A DNA stretch of 64,000 nucleotides from positions 496,001 to 560,000 of the forward strand of contig NZ_PPCE01000009.1 in assembly GCF_002913715.1 (NCBI RefSeq), in the 5' to 3' direction. The position numbers and the translations under genes are program-made. The stretch is from Campylobacter concisus (GTDB lineage Bacteria > Campylobacterota > Campylobacteria > Campylobacterales > Campylobacteraceae). Below, piece by piece: positions 17,120 through 26,585 of the stretch. The notes below the pieces were generated by a model. That model searched no databases. It saw only the letters and a program-made list of their open reading frames with translations, and had not been told where the DNA came from. Numbering within the stretch: the stretch's first letter is position 1; every line of letters starts with the position of its first letter.

Positions 17120-17569
17120 CTATTTTTTCTTAAATATATCTTTATTTTTAGGATTTTGTAAAAAGACTGAAACCGATTTTTTTGTGTGGTCCGCTTGCTT
17201 CTCTTTTGGCTTATGAATAGAAAAATTTACAAGGATCGGGCTATTTTCAACCAAAATTTGAACCACTGCACCGAGTGGAAAGGAGACCACAGAGGCAAAA
17301 TTTTCACTACCAAATCCAGCCTCGAAGCTAAGCTCATCCTGCGTTAACTTCGCACTCTCAAGCGTGTAGCCACCAAGTGAAAACATAATGACTGGCATAT
17401 TAAAGCTTCTACTTATCTCATCTGGCAAGCTTGGCTCAAAGCTAACTAGCGGTAAATTTGCCATAACTGAGAAATTTACCCCTTTTTCAAGCAAAAAATC
17501 AATGCACTCATAGACATGCATCTTCATCAAAAGTGAAAATTTCTCATCATCTAAAATTTCGTCTAACAT
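17120..17569 (-). CDS. SspB-like protein, candidate ClpXP adaptor
   Basis: The 149-residue protein is normally called hypothetical. Its core (about residues 20-115) follows the SspB plan: helix then short strand, an LPLVSFEP segment where SspB has its LPGVQVP turn, a strand VIMFSLGGYTLES, then LSFEAGFG and VVSFPLGAVVQILVENS. The last two match the SspB blocks (VRFNARFG and VSVPLAAVLAIYAREN, quoted from memory). A charged, flexible linker (118-138) and a short hydrophobic-basic tail (DIFKKK) follow, as SspB has a linker and a ClpX-docking tail. SspB presents tmRNA-tagged proteins to ClpXP. The gene begins one base after pepF and shares the run with smpB. The assignment is mine, from pattern only. 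Confidence 0.55.
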   Translation of the reverse strand: MLDEILDDEKFSLLMKMHVYECIDFLLEKGVNFSVMANLPLVSFEPSLPDEISRSFNMPVIMFSLGGYTLESAKLTQDELSFEAGFGSENFASVVSFPLGAVVQILVENSPILVNFSIHKPKEKQADHTKKSVSVFLQNPKNKDIFKKK

Positions 17570-17570
17570 C

Positions 17571-19292
17571 TTAATCCTTTGAAATTTCTAAAAACTCATC
17601 TACTAGCTTTTTAACCTCGTTTATACCGATCTGCCAGAAATTTTTATCATCGATATCAAAGCCAAATTTAGCTACAAGCTCCTTTGGACTAAGGCTACCG
17701 CCAAGGCTCAAAAACTCGGTGTAAATTTCAACAAAATTTTTGCATTTGCCACTTTTGTAAAGTCCAAAAAGTGCAAGCACAAGAAGCTGCGCATAAGAGT
17801 AGGCGTAGCAGTAAAATGGCGTGTGGATGAAATGTGGGATGTAGCTCCACCAAATTTTGTAGTAGTCATTTAGTGTGACGCTTTTGCCAAACATCTTTTT
17901 GCTCTCTCTTAGCCAAATTTTATTTAGCTCATCTAGGCTGATCTCGCCCTCATGTGCGTGCACGGCTCTTTCAAAGGTGGTGAAATTTATCTGGCGGTAA
18001 AGCGTGGCAAATATATCCTCAATCTTGCCAGCAAGCAGTGAAATTTTCTCTTTTTTGCTAAGGCCGTCTTTAATGTGATCAAAAACTAGCATCTCGCAAA
18101 AGACCGAAGCCGTCTCAGCCGTGGTTAGCGGAGTGTCTGAGTTTAGGTAGCTTACATTATATGATAGTTTTTGATGCACGGCATGGCCAAGCTCGTGAGC
18201 TAGCGTAAAAAGGTCTCTTCGTTGGTTGGTGTGATTTAGCAAAACATAAGGGTGAGTGTCGCTTGATCCTGAGTGAGAAAACGCGCCACCTCGCTTGTTT
18301 GGTGCTGGATAAACGTCAATCCAGCCGTCACTAAAGGCACTTTTGGCAATCTCGCCAAATTTAGGTGAAAATGTCCCAAACGCCTTTAAAACTATCTTTT
18401 TGCACTCATCAAATTTATACTCCCCCTCGCTGCTAAGAGGCGCGTATCTATCGTAGTCATAAAGCTTTTTAAGGCCTAAAATTTCTTTTTTTCGCTCGTA
18501 AAATTTAGCAACTAGGTCAAAATTTTTCTCTGTTACGGCAATGAGCGAATCAACGCTTTTTTTGGTGATTTGATTTTCAAGGTGTCTTGGCTCTTCTGGT
18601 AGCTTGAAATTTCTAAGCTCGCAGCTAGTTTTTAGATCAGTTTTTATCATATTATATATGTAGCCAAGAAGGTGCTGGTGTTTGCTAAGCTCGTTTGAAA
18701 GGCTTTTAGCGGCTAGTTTTCGCACACTTTGATCGTTGTCATGAAGCTTGGCTAAAGTTTCCTCTTCATTTAAAAGCTCACCTTTAAATTTAAACCTCAT
18801 TTTGCTCATGCTCTCATCAAAAAGCCTTGAAAAGCCCTCAGCTCCAGTGCTTGCGGTGCGAAGCAAAACTCTTTCTTCGGCAACGCTTAGTTGGTGCGGT
18901 TTTGCTTTAGCGAGATTGCTTAGATAGTAGCCATATTTTTTAGAGCTTTTGATGATCTCTTTTTGTTTTTTAGGGCTAAACTCATTAAATTTGATCTCAA
19001 AAAATATCAAATTTTCATTTGCTTTTGTCGCTATCTCATCGATCTTTGCATAAAATGCACCCTTGCTTGTATCTTTGGCAAAATTTAAAAAAGCGTAAGT
19101 CATTACTTTTGAAATTTTAGCTATCAAATTTTCATATTCGCCAAATGCCTTTAAAAACTCGTCTGTTTTTAAATTTTCATAATTTTCTAGGTATTTATCT
19201 TTAAATTTCTCGCACTCTTTTTGTAAATTTAGTGCGCTTTGCTCGCACTCTTTTTCGTTTGCAAAAAGTGCTTTTAGATCCCAAATTTGCAT
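17571..19292 (-). CDS. pepF: oligoendopeptidase F (M3 metallopeptidase)
   Basis: A cytoplasmic zinc peptidase of the M3B family, 573 residues, which degrades oligopeptides of roughly 7-17 residues. The zinc motif H366-E-L-G-H370 is followed by an Asp/Glu-rich helix (TTAETASVFCEML) carrying the third ligand Glu. The C-terminal substrate-channel motif FIHTPFYCYAYSYAQ is typical of PepF. It heads a minus-strand run; the SspB-like gene starts one base after its stop. Confidence 0.93.
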   Translation of the reverse strand: MQIWDLKALFANEKECEQSALNLQKECEKFKDKYLENYENLKTDEFLKAFGEYENLIAKISKVMTYAFLNFAKDTSKGAFYAKIDEIATKANENLIFFEIKFNEFSPKKQKEIIKSSKKYGYYLSNLAKAKPHQLSVAEERVLLRTASTGAEGFSRLFDESMSKMRFKFKGELLNEEETLAKLHDNDQSVRKLAAKSLSNELSKHQHLLGYIYNMIKTDLKTSCELRNFKLPEEPRHLENQITKKSVDSLIAVTEKNFDLVAKFYERKKEILGLKKLYDYDRYAPLSSEGEYKFDECKKIVLKAFGTFSPKFGEIAKSAFSDGWIDVYPAPNKRGGAFSHSGSSDTHPYVLLNHTNQRRDLFTLAHELGHAVHQKLSYNVSYLNSDTPLTTAETASVFCEMLVFDHIKDGLSKKEKISLLAGKIEDIFATLYRQINFTTFERAVHAHEGEISLDELNKIWLRESKKMFGKSVTLNDYYKIWWSYIPHFIHTPFYCYAYSYAQLLVLALFGLYKSGKCKNFVEIYTEFLSLGGSLSPKELVAKFGFDIDDKNFWQIGINEVKKLVDEFLEISKD

Positions 19293-19340
19293 ATTTATCC
19301 TTTAAATTTTTGGGATATTTTACAAAAAAATGGATAAAAG

Positions 19341-19373
19341 TAAAATTTCAGCCAAAATTTAGCTGAAATTTTA
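19341..19373 (-). terminator. terminator after sstT
   Basis: A perfect 12-bp inverted repeat (TAAAATTTCAGC / GCTGAAATTTTA) with a 9-base loop. On the minus strand it is followed by a T-rich tract (CTTTTATCC then TTTTTTT). Confidence 0.7.
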
Positions 19374-19379
19374 TGAATA

Positions 19380-20747
19380 TTAGTTTGAAGTCTCTGAAGC
19401 TACGGCTGTAAAAAGCACGTCTGATGAGCTATTTAGCGCAGTTTCAACTGAGTCTTGGATAACACCAATTGTAAAACCAACTGTTACAAACTGCATTGCG
19501 ATGTCATTACTGATACCAAAAAGACCGCACGCTAATGGCACTAGAAGCAAAGAGCCACCAGCCACGCCAGATGCGCCGCATGCACCAAGAGCTGAGATGA
19601 AACAAAGAAGTAGCGCATCGCCAAATGTAACTGTGATAGATGGGATAGAATTTACCGCAGTAAGCGCTAGAATACTAATGGTAACTGCCGCTCCGCCCAT
19701 GTTTATAGTAGCACCAAGTGGGATAGAGATCGAGTAAAGCTCCTCTTTTAGACCAAGCTTTTTGCAAAGTGCCATATTTACAGGGATATTTGCGGCCGAG
19801 CTTCTTGTAAAAAATGCTGAAATAGCGCTCTCTTTTAGGCAGATCATGACAAGTGGATAAGGATTTTTTCTAGTTAATACAAAAACCATGGCTGGATAGA
19901 TGATAAATGCGACAACAAGCATTGCTCCAACAAGAACTAAAATCAGTTTTAGATATCCTGCAAGTACTTCAAATCCAGTTTCATGAATGCTAATAGCTAC
20001 CATACCAAAGATGCCAAATGGAGCTAGTCTAATGATAAATTTAACGATATGAGTCACACCATCGCTTATGTCTTTAAATACTTTTTTGGTCTCAGCTGTG
20101 GAGTTTCTAAGTGCGATACCACTACCAACCGCCCAAGTTATTATACCTATATAGTTACCATTTGCTAAAGCATTTATCGGGTTTTCAACCATTTTATAAA
20201 TGAGATCTTTTAAAACATTAGTAATTCCCTGAGGCGCTGACATATCAGCACTTGCAAGACCTTTTAAAGAAAGCTCCACTGGAAATAAAAAACTAGCAAT
20301 AACTGCAACAACGGCTGCTAAAAATGTACCAATTAGATAGAGTGTAATGATCTTTTGCATACCTTTTGTATGACCAAAATCTCTTAAAATGATGGATGTT
20401 GCCACTAAAACAAAGACAAGAATTGGTGCGATAGCTTTTAAAGCGCCTTTGAATAAATCGCCTAAAACTGAAGCTGAAGCTGCGATAGAATCGGCTGAAC
20501 TAGCTTTTTCTTTGGCTTCATTTAGCTGCTTGGCTTCATCTTGACTAAGGCGAGTTTTTATAACTTCATCTACGCTCAAACCACTTTCGTTTTGAATAGT
20601 TTGAATTTTAGCCGAGATCTTGTTATAAGGAGCTGCTTCGTAGTGTGTGTAAAAGCCAACTAGGGCACCTAGGATGATACCAACTAAAATTTGAACGATC
20701 AAATTTCCGTCAGCGTATCTTCTTGCAATGTTTTTAAACATATTCAT
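19380..20747 (-). CDS. sstT: sodium:serine/threonine symporter SstT
   Basis: A dicarboxylate/amino acid:cation symporter of 455 residues. Eight membrane helices and two re-entrant loops fit the family; the serine-rich HP1 region ([17 protein letters not shown]) and the helix 7 motif [10 protein letters not shown] are present. Resemblance is closest to SstT. It is longer than E. coli SstT (414) because of a polar, helical insert at about residues 40-85 between the first and second membrane segments. It stands alone, with its promoter facing that of metK. Confidence 0.88.
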   Translation of the reverse strand: MNMFKNIARRYADGNLIVQILVGIILGALVGFYTHYEAAPYNKISAKIQTIQNESGLSVDEVIKTRLSQDEAKQLNEAKEKASSADSIAASASVLGDLFKGALKAIAPILVFVLVATSIILRDFGHTKGMQKIITLYLIGTFLAAVVAVIASFLFPVELSLKGLASADMSAPQGITNVLKDLIYKMVENPINALANGNYIGIITWAVGSGIALRNSTAETKKVFKDISDGVTHIVKFIIRLAPFGIFGMVAISIHETGFEVLAGYLKLILVLVGAMLVVAFIIYPAMVFVLTRKNPYPLVMICLKESAISAFFTRSSAANIPVNMALCKKLGLKEELYSISIPLGATINMGGAAVTISILALTAVNSIPSITVTFGDALLLCFISALGACGASGVAGGSLLLVPLACGLFGISNDIAMQFVTVGFTIGVIQDSVETALNSSSDVLFTAVASETSN

Positions 20748-20845
20748 TTGACACCTTAATAAATTAGTTTTTGTTGATTTTAGCTAAACAATTTTTAAAT
20801 ATAAAGAATTTGATAAAGATTAATTAGCCTTTTAAATAGATTTGT

Positions 20846-20851
20846 TACAAT
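20846..20851 (+). promoter_or_regulatory. probable -10 box of metK
   Basis: TACAAT lies 33 bases before the preferred metK ATG. No SAM riboswitch-like structure is evident in the short leader. Confidence 0.4.
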
Positions 20852-20884
20852 TGCACAAAATTTAGTCAAGAAAAAAGGATGAAA

Positions 20885-22090
20885 ATGTATCTATTTACCT
20901 CTGAAGTTGTAAGTCCAGGTCATCCAGATAAATGTGCTGATATCATCGCTGATAGCATAGTGGATACTATTTTAATACAAGATCCAAATGGTCGTGTCGC
21001 AAGTGAAGTCTTTGTGGCTGGAAAAAATATAGTAATAGGTGGAGAGATAAACTCAAAGGTAAAGCTCTCATATAAAGACTACGAAAAGATTGTAAAAGAC
21101 GCTCTTGCGCATATCGGGTATGATGGAAAGAGTAATTTTACAAAAGAGCAGTGCTTGCATCCAGATGATATCGAGGTCAAAGTTTATTTAAATCAACAAA
21201 GCCCAGATATAAATCAAGGCGTTGATCAAAGTAGTGGTGAGATCGGAGCAGGTGATCAAGGCATTATGTTTGGTTTTGCAAGCTGCGAAGCGAAAGAATT
21301 TATGCCAGCAGCTATAACTTACGCAAGAATGCTTTGTGAAAAAGTATATAAATTTGCCAAAGCAAACCCTGATAAACTTGGTGTTGATATAAAAACGCAA
21401 GTTACTATTGATTACGGCAGCAAAGATAACTTTGAAAACTGCAAACCTCAAAGTATCCACACTATCGTTGTCTCTGCCCCTTGCGTGGAGAGCATGAAGA
21501 TAGAAGAGCTTCGCGCACTAATTCAAAATTTAATAGACGAAACCGGACTTCCAAAAGAGCTATATAATAAAGAAAAAACGATCACCTATATAAACCCAAC
21601 AGGCAGATATGTAAATCACAGCTCACTTCACGATAGCGGCCTAACAGGTAGAAAACTAATCGTTGATAGCTTTGGTGGATATAGTCCAATAGGCGGCGGT
21701 GCTCAGTCAAGTAAGGACTACACAAAGGTTGATCGCAGCGGACTTTACGCAGCGCGCTGGATAGCTAAAAACATAGTCGCAGCTGGCCTTGCAAAAAAAT
21801 GTATCGTCCAGATAAGCTACGCGATCGGTGTTGCAAAGCCAACTTCAGTTAGTGTTGATACCATGGGAACTCATGCAAATGGCATAAATGACGATATGCT
21901 TTCAAATTTTGTAAGCGAGCATTTCGCTCTAACGCCTCGCTGGATAACAAATAAATTTGGTCTTGATAAGCCAAGTAAAGATACGTTTTTATATGCAAAA
22001 GTAGCTGCAAAAGGTCAAGTAGGAAATGCAAAATACCCTTGGGAAAAGCTTGATGCGGTTGATACTTTCAAAGCTTTACTGAAAAAATAA
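20885..22090 (+). CDS. metK: S-adenosylmethionine synthetase
   Basis: MetK makes S-adenosylmethionine from methionine and ATP. The protein has about 401 residues with the family motifs GHPDKCADI, GAGDQGIMFG and a glycine-rich loop GGGAQSSKDYTKVDRS, where most bacteria have GGGAFSGKD; the variant Gln-Ser occurs in this lineage. Two in-frame ATGs lie 6 bases apart. AAAAGG touches the first and is 6 bases from the second, so I start at the second (MYLFTSEVV). A strong bidirectional terminator separates it from lnt. Confidence 0.95.
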   Translation: MYLFTSEVVSPGHPDKCADIIADSIVDTILIQDPNGRVASEVFVAGKNIVIGGEINSKVKLSYKDYEKIVKDALAHIGYDGKSNFTKEQCLHPDDIEVKVYLNQQSPDINQGVDQSSGEIGAGDQGIMFGFASCEAKEFMPAAITYARMLCEKVYKFAKANPDKLGVDIKTQVTIDYGSKDNFENCKPQSIHTIVVSAPCVESMKIEELRALIQNLIDETGLPKELYNKEKTITYINPTGRYVNHSSLHDSGLTGRKLIVDSFGGYSPIGGGAQSSKDYTKVDRSGLYAARWIAKNIVAAGLAKKCIVQISYAIGVAKPTSVSVDTMGTHANGINDDMLSNFVSEHFALTPRWITNKFGLDKPSKDTFLYAKVAAKGQVGNAKYPWEKLDAVDTFKALLKK

Positions 22091-22097
22091 TCATATC

Positions 22098-22124
22098 AAA
22101 GTGGCTTTATCTAAAAGCCACTTT
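22098..22124. terminator. bidirectional terminator between metK and lnt
   Basis: AAAGTGGCTTT / AAAGCCACTTT is a perfect 11-bp stem with a 5-base loop, flanked by T-runs in both directions, between two converging genes. Confidence 0.85.
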
Positions 22125-22134
22125 AAATTTCTTT

Positions 22135-23430
22135 TTAAAACTCATCCCAAAATACTTTTTTAGGTTTTATGATCTCACTTTTTGAGCCATTTACGCTGTG
22201 ATAGACCGTTTTATTGTATTTTGTGGCAAGGTACTTTATTAGTAGCCTTTGAAGCCCAGGTTCGCTACTTGGCACAAACCAACCATTGTTTGTGATAGCT
22301 ACAACCACGTCAAATTCGCCATTATAAAGCTCCTCTTTTGTTGCCTCATAGCAGATAGCGTTTCTAATTTTTACTCCATCTACCTCGTAGTCGCTAAAAT
22401 TTTCAGCCTTTTTAAAGTCACTAGCTCCACCAAAAAATAGCTTATTTACTGCATCTTGCATAAATTTTGGCAAAGGAATTTCTTCACCAAATGGCACTAA
22501 AAATTTCTTATCCATTCGCCTTAGATTACCATCTTGAAACAAAAATGTAGAGTTATAAATTTGCTTATTTTCATAAGCAAGTGCGCCAGCTACGATGGTT
22601 ATCTGTTTTGAAAGCTCTTTTAGTTCATCAACAAGTAGCGGCTCATTTGTCATAAATAACGGAAATGCGCTCTCCGGAAGGACAATAAGGCGTTTTTGCT
22701 CGGCTATGGCGTTATTTATTAAGTCTAAATTTTCATTTGTAAATTTCATGCGCAAGCTTTTATCCCAGCGCACTCTTTGAGCAATATCGGTGTTTATTAG
22801 CTCTACGTCAAATGGTAGAGTCTTTGCCTCGCTACTTTTAAACTGCAAAGCGGCGATTATGCAGATAAAAGCTAGGATAAATTTTAAAATTTTACCTTTT
22901 AAACTCAAAGAAATGGCTGCTAAAAATATAAATATAAGCCCCCTAATGCTTGGCTCAAAAGCTCCTAAAACAAGTGTCGCTTCAAGATTAAACCAGTTAA
23001 AGCCAAATGGATGCACGTAGCTTATTAAAAATAGCAAAACAGCTCTTAGTGCCACAAAGCTTGGGAAAGAGGCTATCCAAAATAAAAGCCCATAAACAAG
23101 GGCTACAAAAAGTATGACAAATGGGATAAGCCAGATTAGTTCATAGTAGATGAAGCTAAAGCTGATCCAATAAAACCATAAAATTCCTGTGAAAAATCCA
23201 GCCACGAAAAAACCAGCTCTGTTTAAATTTATAATGATGTAAATTCCAGTCAAAGTTAGAAACGGTGAGATGAAATTTAAGAGCAAATTCTCGAAGAGGC
23301 TTAAAAAAATAAAGTTAGAAAGCAAAAAAGCACCGACAAAGGCTTTTATTATAATTTTAGTGCTAAAATGTCCATTTAAAAATCTTACAAATAAGGAAAT
23401 CCATGCAAAACGCTGATTTTTTAACATCAT
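22135..23430 (-). CDS. lnt: apolipoprotein N-acyltransferase
   Basis: Lnt adds the third acyl chain to lipoproteins in the inner membrane. The 431-residue product has 6-7 N-terminal membrane helices and a C-terminal nitrilase-type domain. The triad is present: Glu in LPESAFP, Lys in DKKFLVPFGE and Cys in NAICYEA. The protein is shorter than E. coli Lnt (512), as in other Campylobacter. No ATG, GTG or TTG exists in its first 37 codons apart from a tandem ATG at 23430 and 23427, preceded by AAGAGG, so its start lies inside the divergent yajC gene. Confidence 0.88.
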   Translation of the reverse strand: MMLKNQRFAWISLFVRFLNGHFSTKIIIKAFVGAFLLSNFIFLSLFENLLLNFISPFLTLTGIYIIINLNRAGFFVAGFFTGILWFYWISFSFIYYELIWLIPFVILFVALVYGLLFWIASFPSFVALRAVLLFLISYVHPFGFNWFNLEATLVLGAFEPSIRGLIFIFLAAISLSLKGKILKFILAFICIIAALQFKSSEAKTLPFDVELINTDIAQRVRWDKSLRMKFTNENLDLINNAIAEQKRLIVLPESAFPLFMTNEPLLVDELKELSKQITIVAGALAYENKQIYNSTFLFQDGNLRRMDKKFLVPFGEEIPLPKFMQDAVNKLFFGGASDFKKAENFSDYEVDGVKIRNAICYEATKEELYNGEFDVVVAITNNGWFVPSSEPGLQRLLIKYLATKYNKTVYHSVNGSKSEIIKPKKVFWDEF

Positions 23431-23675
23431 TACTACCTCTTGTTGTGCTTTTCGCCATATTTTACTTTTTGGTTATTAGACCTCAACAAAAACAACAAAA
23501 AGCCCATGCAGCAATGCTCGCAGCTCTTGATAAAGGTGATAAGATAATAACTAATGGCGGACTTATCTGCGAAGTGATTAAAGCCGAAAATGATTTTATC
23601 AAAGTTAAACTTAACGATGATGTAATCGTTCGTATAGCACGCGAGTTTGTAGCTAAAAAGATCGAAGATAAATAA
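23403..23675 (+). CDS. yajC: preprotein translocase subunit YajC
   Basis: YajC, an accessory subunit of SecDF. The 90 residues have one N-terminal membrane helix (10-27) followed by the family motif FLVIRPQQKQQK and a small cytoplasmic domain (GDKIITNGGLICEV). AAGGA precedes the ATG by 5 bases. It heads the long run yajC-secD-secF-leuS-lptE and overlaps secD by one base (TAATG). Its first 28 bases also encode the start of lnt on the other strand. Confidence 0.93.
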   Translation: MQNADFLTSLLPLVVLFAIFYFLVIRPQQKQQKAHAAMLAALDKGDKIITNGGLICEVIKAENDFIKVKLNDDVIVRIAREFVAKKIEDK

Positions 23676-25255
23676 TGCGTAACGCAAGAGTCACATATAG
23701 GCTAATTATCTTAATATTAGCCTTGATTTTTGGTTTTGGCTTTTCGGTGCCATCTTTTTTTCAGACTCAAAATGGGGCTAAAATTTCACTTGGCCTTGAT
23801 CTTCAAGGTGGCCTTCATATGCTACTTGGTGTTGAAACGAGCGAAGCTATTCACTCAAAAATAAAATCAATAGCTGGAAGTATAAATTATTATGCTAAAA
23901 AAGAAGATGTGTTAATTGATAAATTTAAGATTAAAGAAGAGAACATTGACTTTACTCTTCTTGATGGCGACGAAGCTCCAAAAGTAGATAAAGCACTTGC
24001 TGAGATAAAGGGGCTTGATATCAAAAAAGATGGTTTAAATTACAGCATATCTTTAACCGAGCAAGAAAGAACGGATACGATCGAGTATGCGATCTCGCAA
24101 GCTGTTGAAACTATTAGAAACAGACTCGATCAGTTTGGTCTAGCTGAGCCAACTGTTGCCAGACAGGGCAAAGACAATATCCTAGTTGAGCTTCCTGGCA
24201 TAAAGACTGAAGAGGATGAGCAAAGAGCAAGAGATCTCATCGCAAAGGCTGCTCACTTGCAGCTTATGGCAGTTGATGATAAAAGACAAGATCAGGCTAA
24301 TACGATGAGCGAGGCTGAAGCTGAAAGCTACGGCGATGTGATCTTTAAAGATGCTAAAAATGACCGCGTGAAATATGTCGTTAAAAATATCCCAGTGCTT
24401 GACGGCTCGATGCTAACTGATGCAAAGGTTGCATTTTCTCAGCAAAATAACCTACCGATCATAAATTTCACTCTCAACTCAGAGGGCGCTAGAATTTTTG
24501 GTGATTTTACTGGTGCAAATGTCGGAAAAAGGCTTGCTATTGTGCTTGATGGGAAGGTTTATTCAGCTCCTGTTATAAATGAAAGAATAGGTGGTGGCAG
24601 CGGTCAGATCAGCGGCGGCTTTACCCTTGATGAGGCTCACGACGTAGCGATCGCTCTTAGAAGCGGTGCACTTTTAGCCCCTGTTAAGATGCTGGAAAAA
24701 AGAAGCGTTGGCCCATCTTTAGGACAAGAGAGTATCAACCAAAGCATGGTAGCACTTGCTGCTGGATCTATCTTAGTCGTGTTATTTATGCTAGTTTATT
24801 ATGGAATTTCTGGAATTTTTGCAAATATAGCACTAGTTGCGGATGTTGTTATATTGGTAGCCGTGATGGCGCTTTTTGGAGCGACACTTACACTTCCTGG
24901 TATGGCTGGTATTGTGCTAACGATCGGTATGGCTGTTGATGCAAATGTCATCATAAATGAGCGTATACGTGAGCTTTTGCGTGAAGGTGTAGCGATAAGG
25001 ACAGCTGTGCAAAAGGGTTATGAGCACGCTATGAGTGCGATTATTGACTCAAACTTAACTACCATTATCACAGTTGCTGTGCTTTATGCTTATGGTACTG
25101 GCCCAGTTAAAGGCTTTGCTGTGACAATGGCGATAGGTATCATGGCTTCGATGCTAACAGCTATACTTGGCACTCACGGTATGTTTGATGCTGCTATGGA
25201 TAAGATAGAAAAAAGTGGAAATACCAGACTTTGGTTTGGTTATAAAAGGAGCTAA
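23675..25255 (+). CDS. secD: protein translocase subunit SecD
   Basis: SecD, 526 residues, uses the proton motive force with SecF to pull proteins through SecYEG. Order: membrane helix (8-26), LDLQGGLHMLLGV motif, periplasmic P1 domain, then five more helices from about residue 350. The conserved GMAVDANVIINERIRE stretch in helix 4 is intact. It is coupled to yajC and secF by one-base overlaps. Confidence 0.96.
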   Translation: MRNARVTYRLIILILALIFGFGFSVPSFFQTQNGAKISLGLDLQGGLHMLLGVETSEAIHSKIKSIAGSINYYAKKEDVLIDKFKIKEENIDFTLLDGDEAPKVDKALAEIKGLDIKKDGLNYSISLTEQERTDTIEYAISQAVETIRNRLDQFGLAEPTVARQGKDNILVELPGIKTEEDEQRARDLIAKAAHLQLMAVDDKRQDQANTMSEAEAESYGDVIFKDAKNDRVKYVVKNIPVLDGSMLTDAKVAFSQQNNLPIINFTLNSEGARIFGDFTGANVGKRLAIVLDGKVYSAPVINERIGGGSGQISGGFTLDEAHDVAIALRSGALLAPVKMLEKRSVGPSLGQESINQSMVALAAGSILVVLFMLVYYGISGIFANIALVADVVILVAVMALFGATLTLPGMAGIVLTIGMAVDANVIINERIRELLREGVAIRTAVQKGYEHAMSAIIDSNLTTIITVAVLYAYGTGPVKGFAVTMAIGIMASMLTAILGTHGMFDAAMDKIEKSGNTRLWFGYKRS

Positions 25256-26229
25256 TGATGCAAATTTTTACTAAAGCAAAAGTTTATGATTTTATGCGTT
25301 TTAGATTTGCTTCACTAGCATTTTCTATATTTTTATTTGTTGGCTCTATCGTTTTACTTGCTACAAAAGGGTTAAACTATGGTATCGATTTCTCTGGCGG
25401 TACGCTTATTCAGCTCAAATACGACACCAAAGCGCCACTAGATAAAATCCGCGACGCTTTTGGCACAAATGAAGTGCTTAAAAACGCCTCTGTTACTGAG
25501 TTTGGAAGCGAAGATGAGGCTGTTATTAGATTTTCAGGCTCAAGCTCAAATTTAACTGGCGACATCGGTACTGAGATAAAGCAAATTTTAAAAGATACTG
25601 GAAATTTTGAAGTAAGACGTGTTGATATCGTTGGACCAAAGGTTGGTGATGAGCTTAGAGAAAAAGGCTTGATGGCTCTTGGAATTTCACTAATTGGCAT
25701 ATTAATCTACATCACATTTAGATTTGAGTGGCGTTTTGCGCTAGCTGCGATTGCAACTGAAATTCACGATATAGTTATAACTGTTGGTGCTATTTCGCTA
25801 TTTAATATTGATGTAAATTTGGATACGCTAGCTGCCGTTTTAACGGTGCTTGGCTACTCTCTAAATGATACGATTATTATCTTTGATAGGATCAGAGAAG
25901 GCATTAAAGAGAGTAAGAGAACTGATATCGAGGGCGTTATCAATGAGTCAGTCTCAGCTACACTTTCAAGAACTATCTTAACTTCAGCAACTACGATGAT
26001 GACAGTTCTTGTGCTATTTTTATTTGGTGGAGATATGATACATGGATTTTCATTTATTCTTATCGTTGGTATTGTCATAGGAACGATCAGTTCGATCTAC
26101 ATCTCTTCGCCGTTTCTTATCTGGTTTAAATTTAGCATCGAGCATTTTAGAAGTAGAGAGACTGAAAAACAAAAGATAAAAAAAGAGCGCGAAAAAGAGC
26201 GTGCCATGTTTGAGAAAGGCGTTGTGTAA
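25255..26229 (+). CDS. secF: protein translocase subunit SecF
   Basis: SecF, 324 residues, six membrane helices. The start of the periplasmic loop carries the family motif NYGIDFSGGTLIQ, and helix 4 carries GYSLNDTIIIFDRIRE. Two ATGs in tandem overlap the secD stop (TAATGATG). The C-terminus is a Lys/Glu-rich cytoplasmic tail. Confidence 0.96.
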   Translation: MMQIFTKAKVYDFMRFRFASLAFSIFLFVGSIVLLATKGLNYGIDFSGGTLIQLKYDTKAPLDKIRDAFGTNEVLKNASVTEFGSEDEAVIRFSGSSSNLTGDIGTEIKQILKDTGNFEVRRVDIVGPKVGDELREKGLMALGISLIGILIYITFRFEWRFALAAIATEIHDIVITVGAISLFNIDVNLDTLAAVLTVLGYSLNDTIIIFDRIREGIKESKRTDIEGVINESVSATLSRTILTSATTMMTVLVLFLFGGDMIHGFSFILIVGIVIGTISSIYISSPFLIWFKFSIEHFRSRETEKQKIKKEREKERAMFEKGVV

Positions 26230-26238
26230 GGAGGGATA

Positions 26239-26577
26239 ATGAACTGGGGAAAAGTTATCTACATATTTTTTGCATTGATGAGTCTTACGACTACGGCAGA
26301 ATTTTTATATGATAAAAACGAGATTGCACTCTTTGTGGCGGCTAGTATAAATTTGGTTTCAACGCTACTTAAGATCGGTGTTAAAAATTTACTCTCTGCT
26401 GAGCTTTTTGCAAGCTCGCTGGTTGCTGATTTACACCTTATACCAGCTTTTGTTATTTTGCAAGTCTCTGAAAATATAACACTTAGCTATTCGTTGGCTA
26501 TTGGCGCAGTCATTGCAAATATATTTTCACTAGCCTTGGTTTTAATAGAATCAAGTAAAGCTCAAGAAGAATTTTAG
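26239..26577 (+). CDS. small inner membrane protein (DUF6394-like)
   Basis: The 112-residue protein has three or four membrane helices (about 4-20, 27-50, 60-78, 83-106). It starts 9 bases after secF with a strong GGAGG and ends 8 bases before leuS, and similar small genes occur here in other Campylobacter. I think it belongs to DUF6394, from memory. No function is known; its position suggests only co-expression with Sec genes. Confidence 0.7.
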   Translation: MNWGKVIYIFFALMSLTTTAEFLYDKNEIALFVAASINLVSTLLKIGVKNLLSAELFASSLVADLHLIPAFVILQVSENITLSYSLAIGAVIANIFSLALVLIESSKAQEEF

Positions 26578-26585
26578 GAGAAAAA

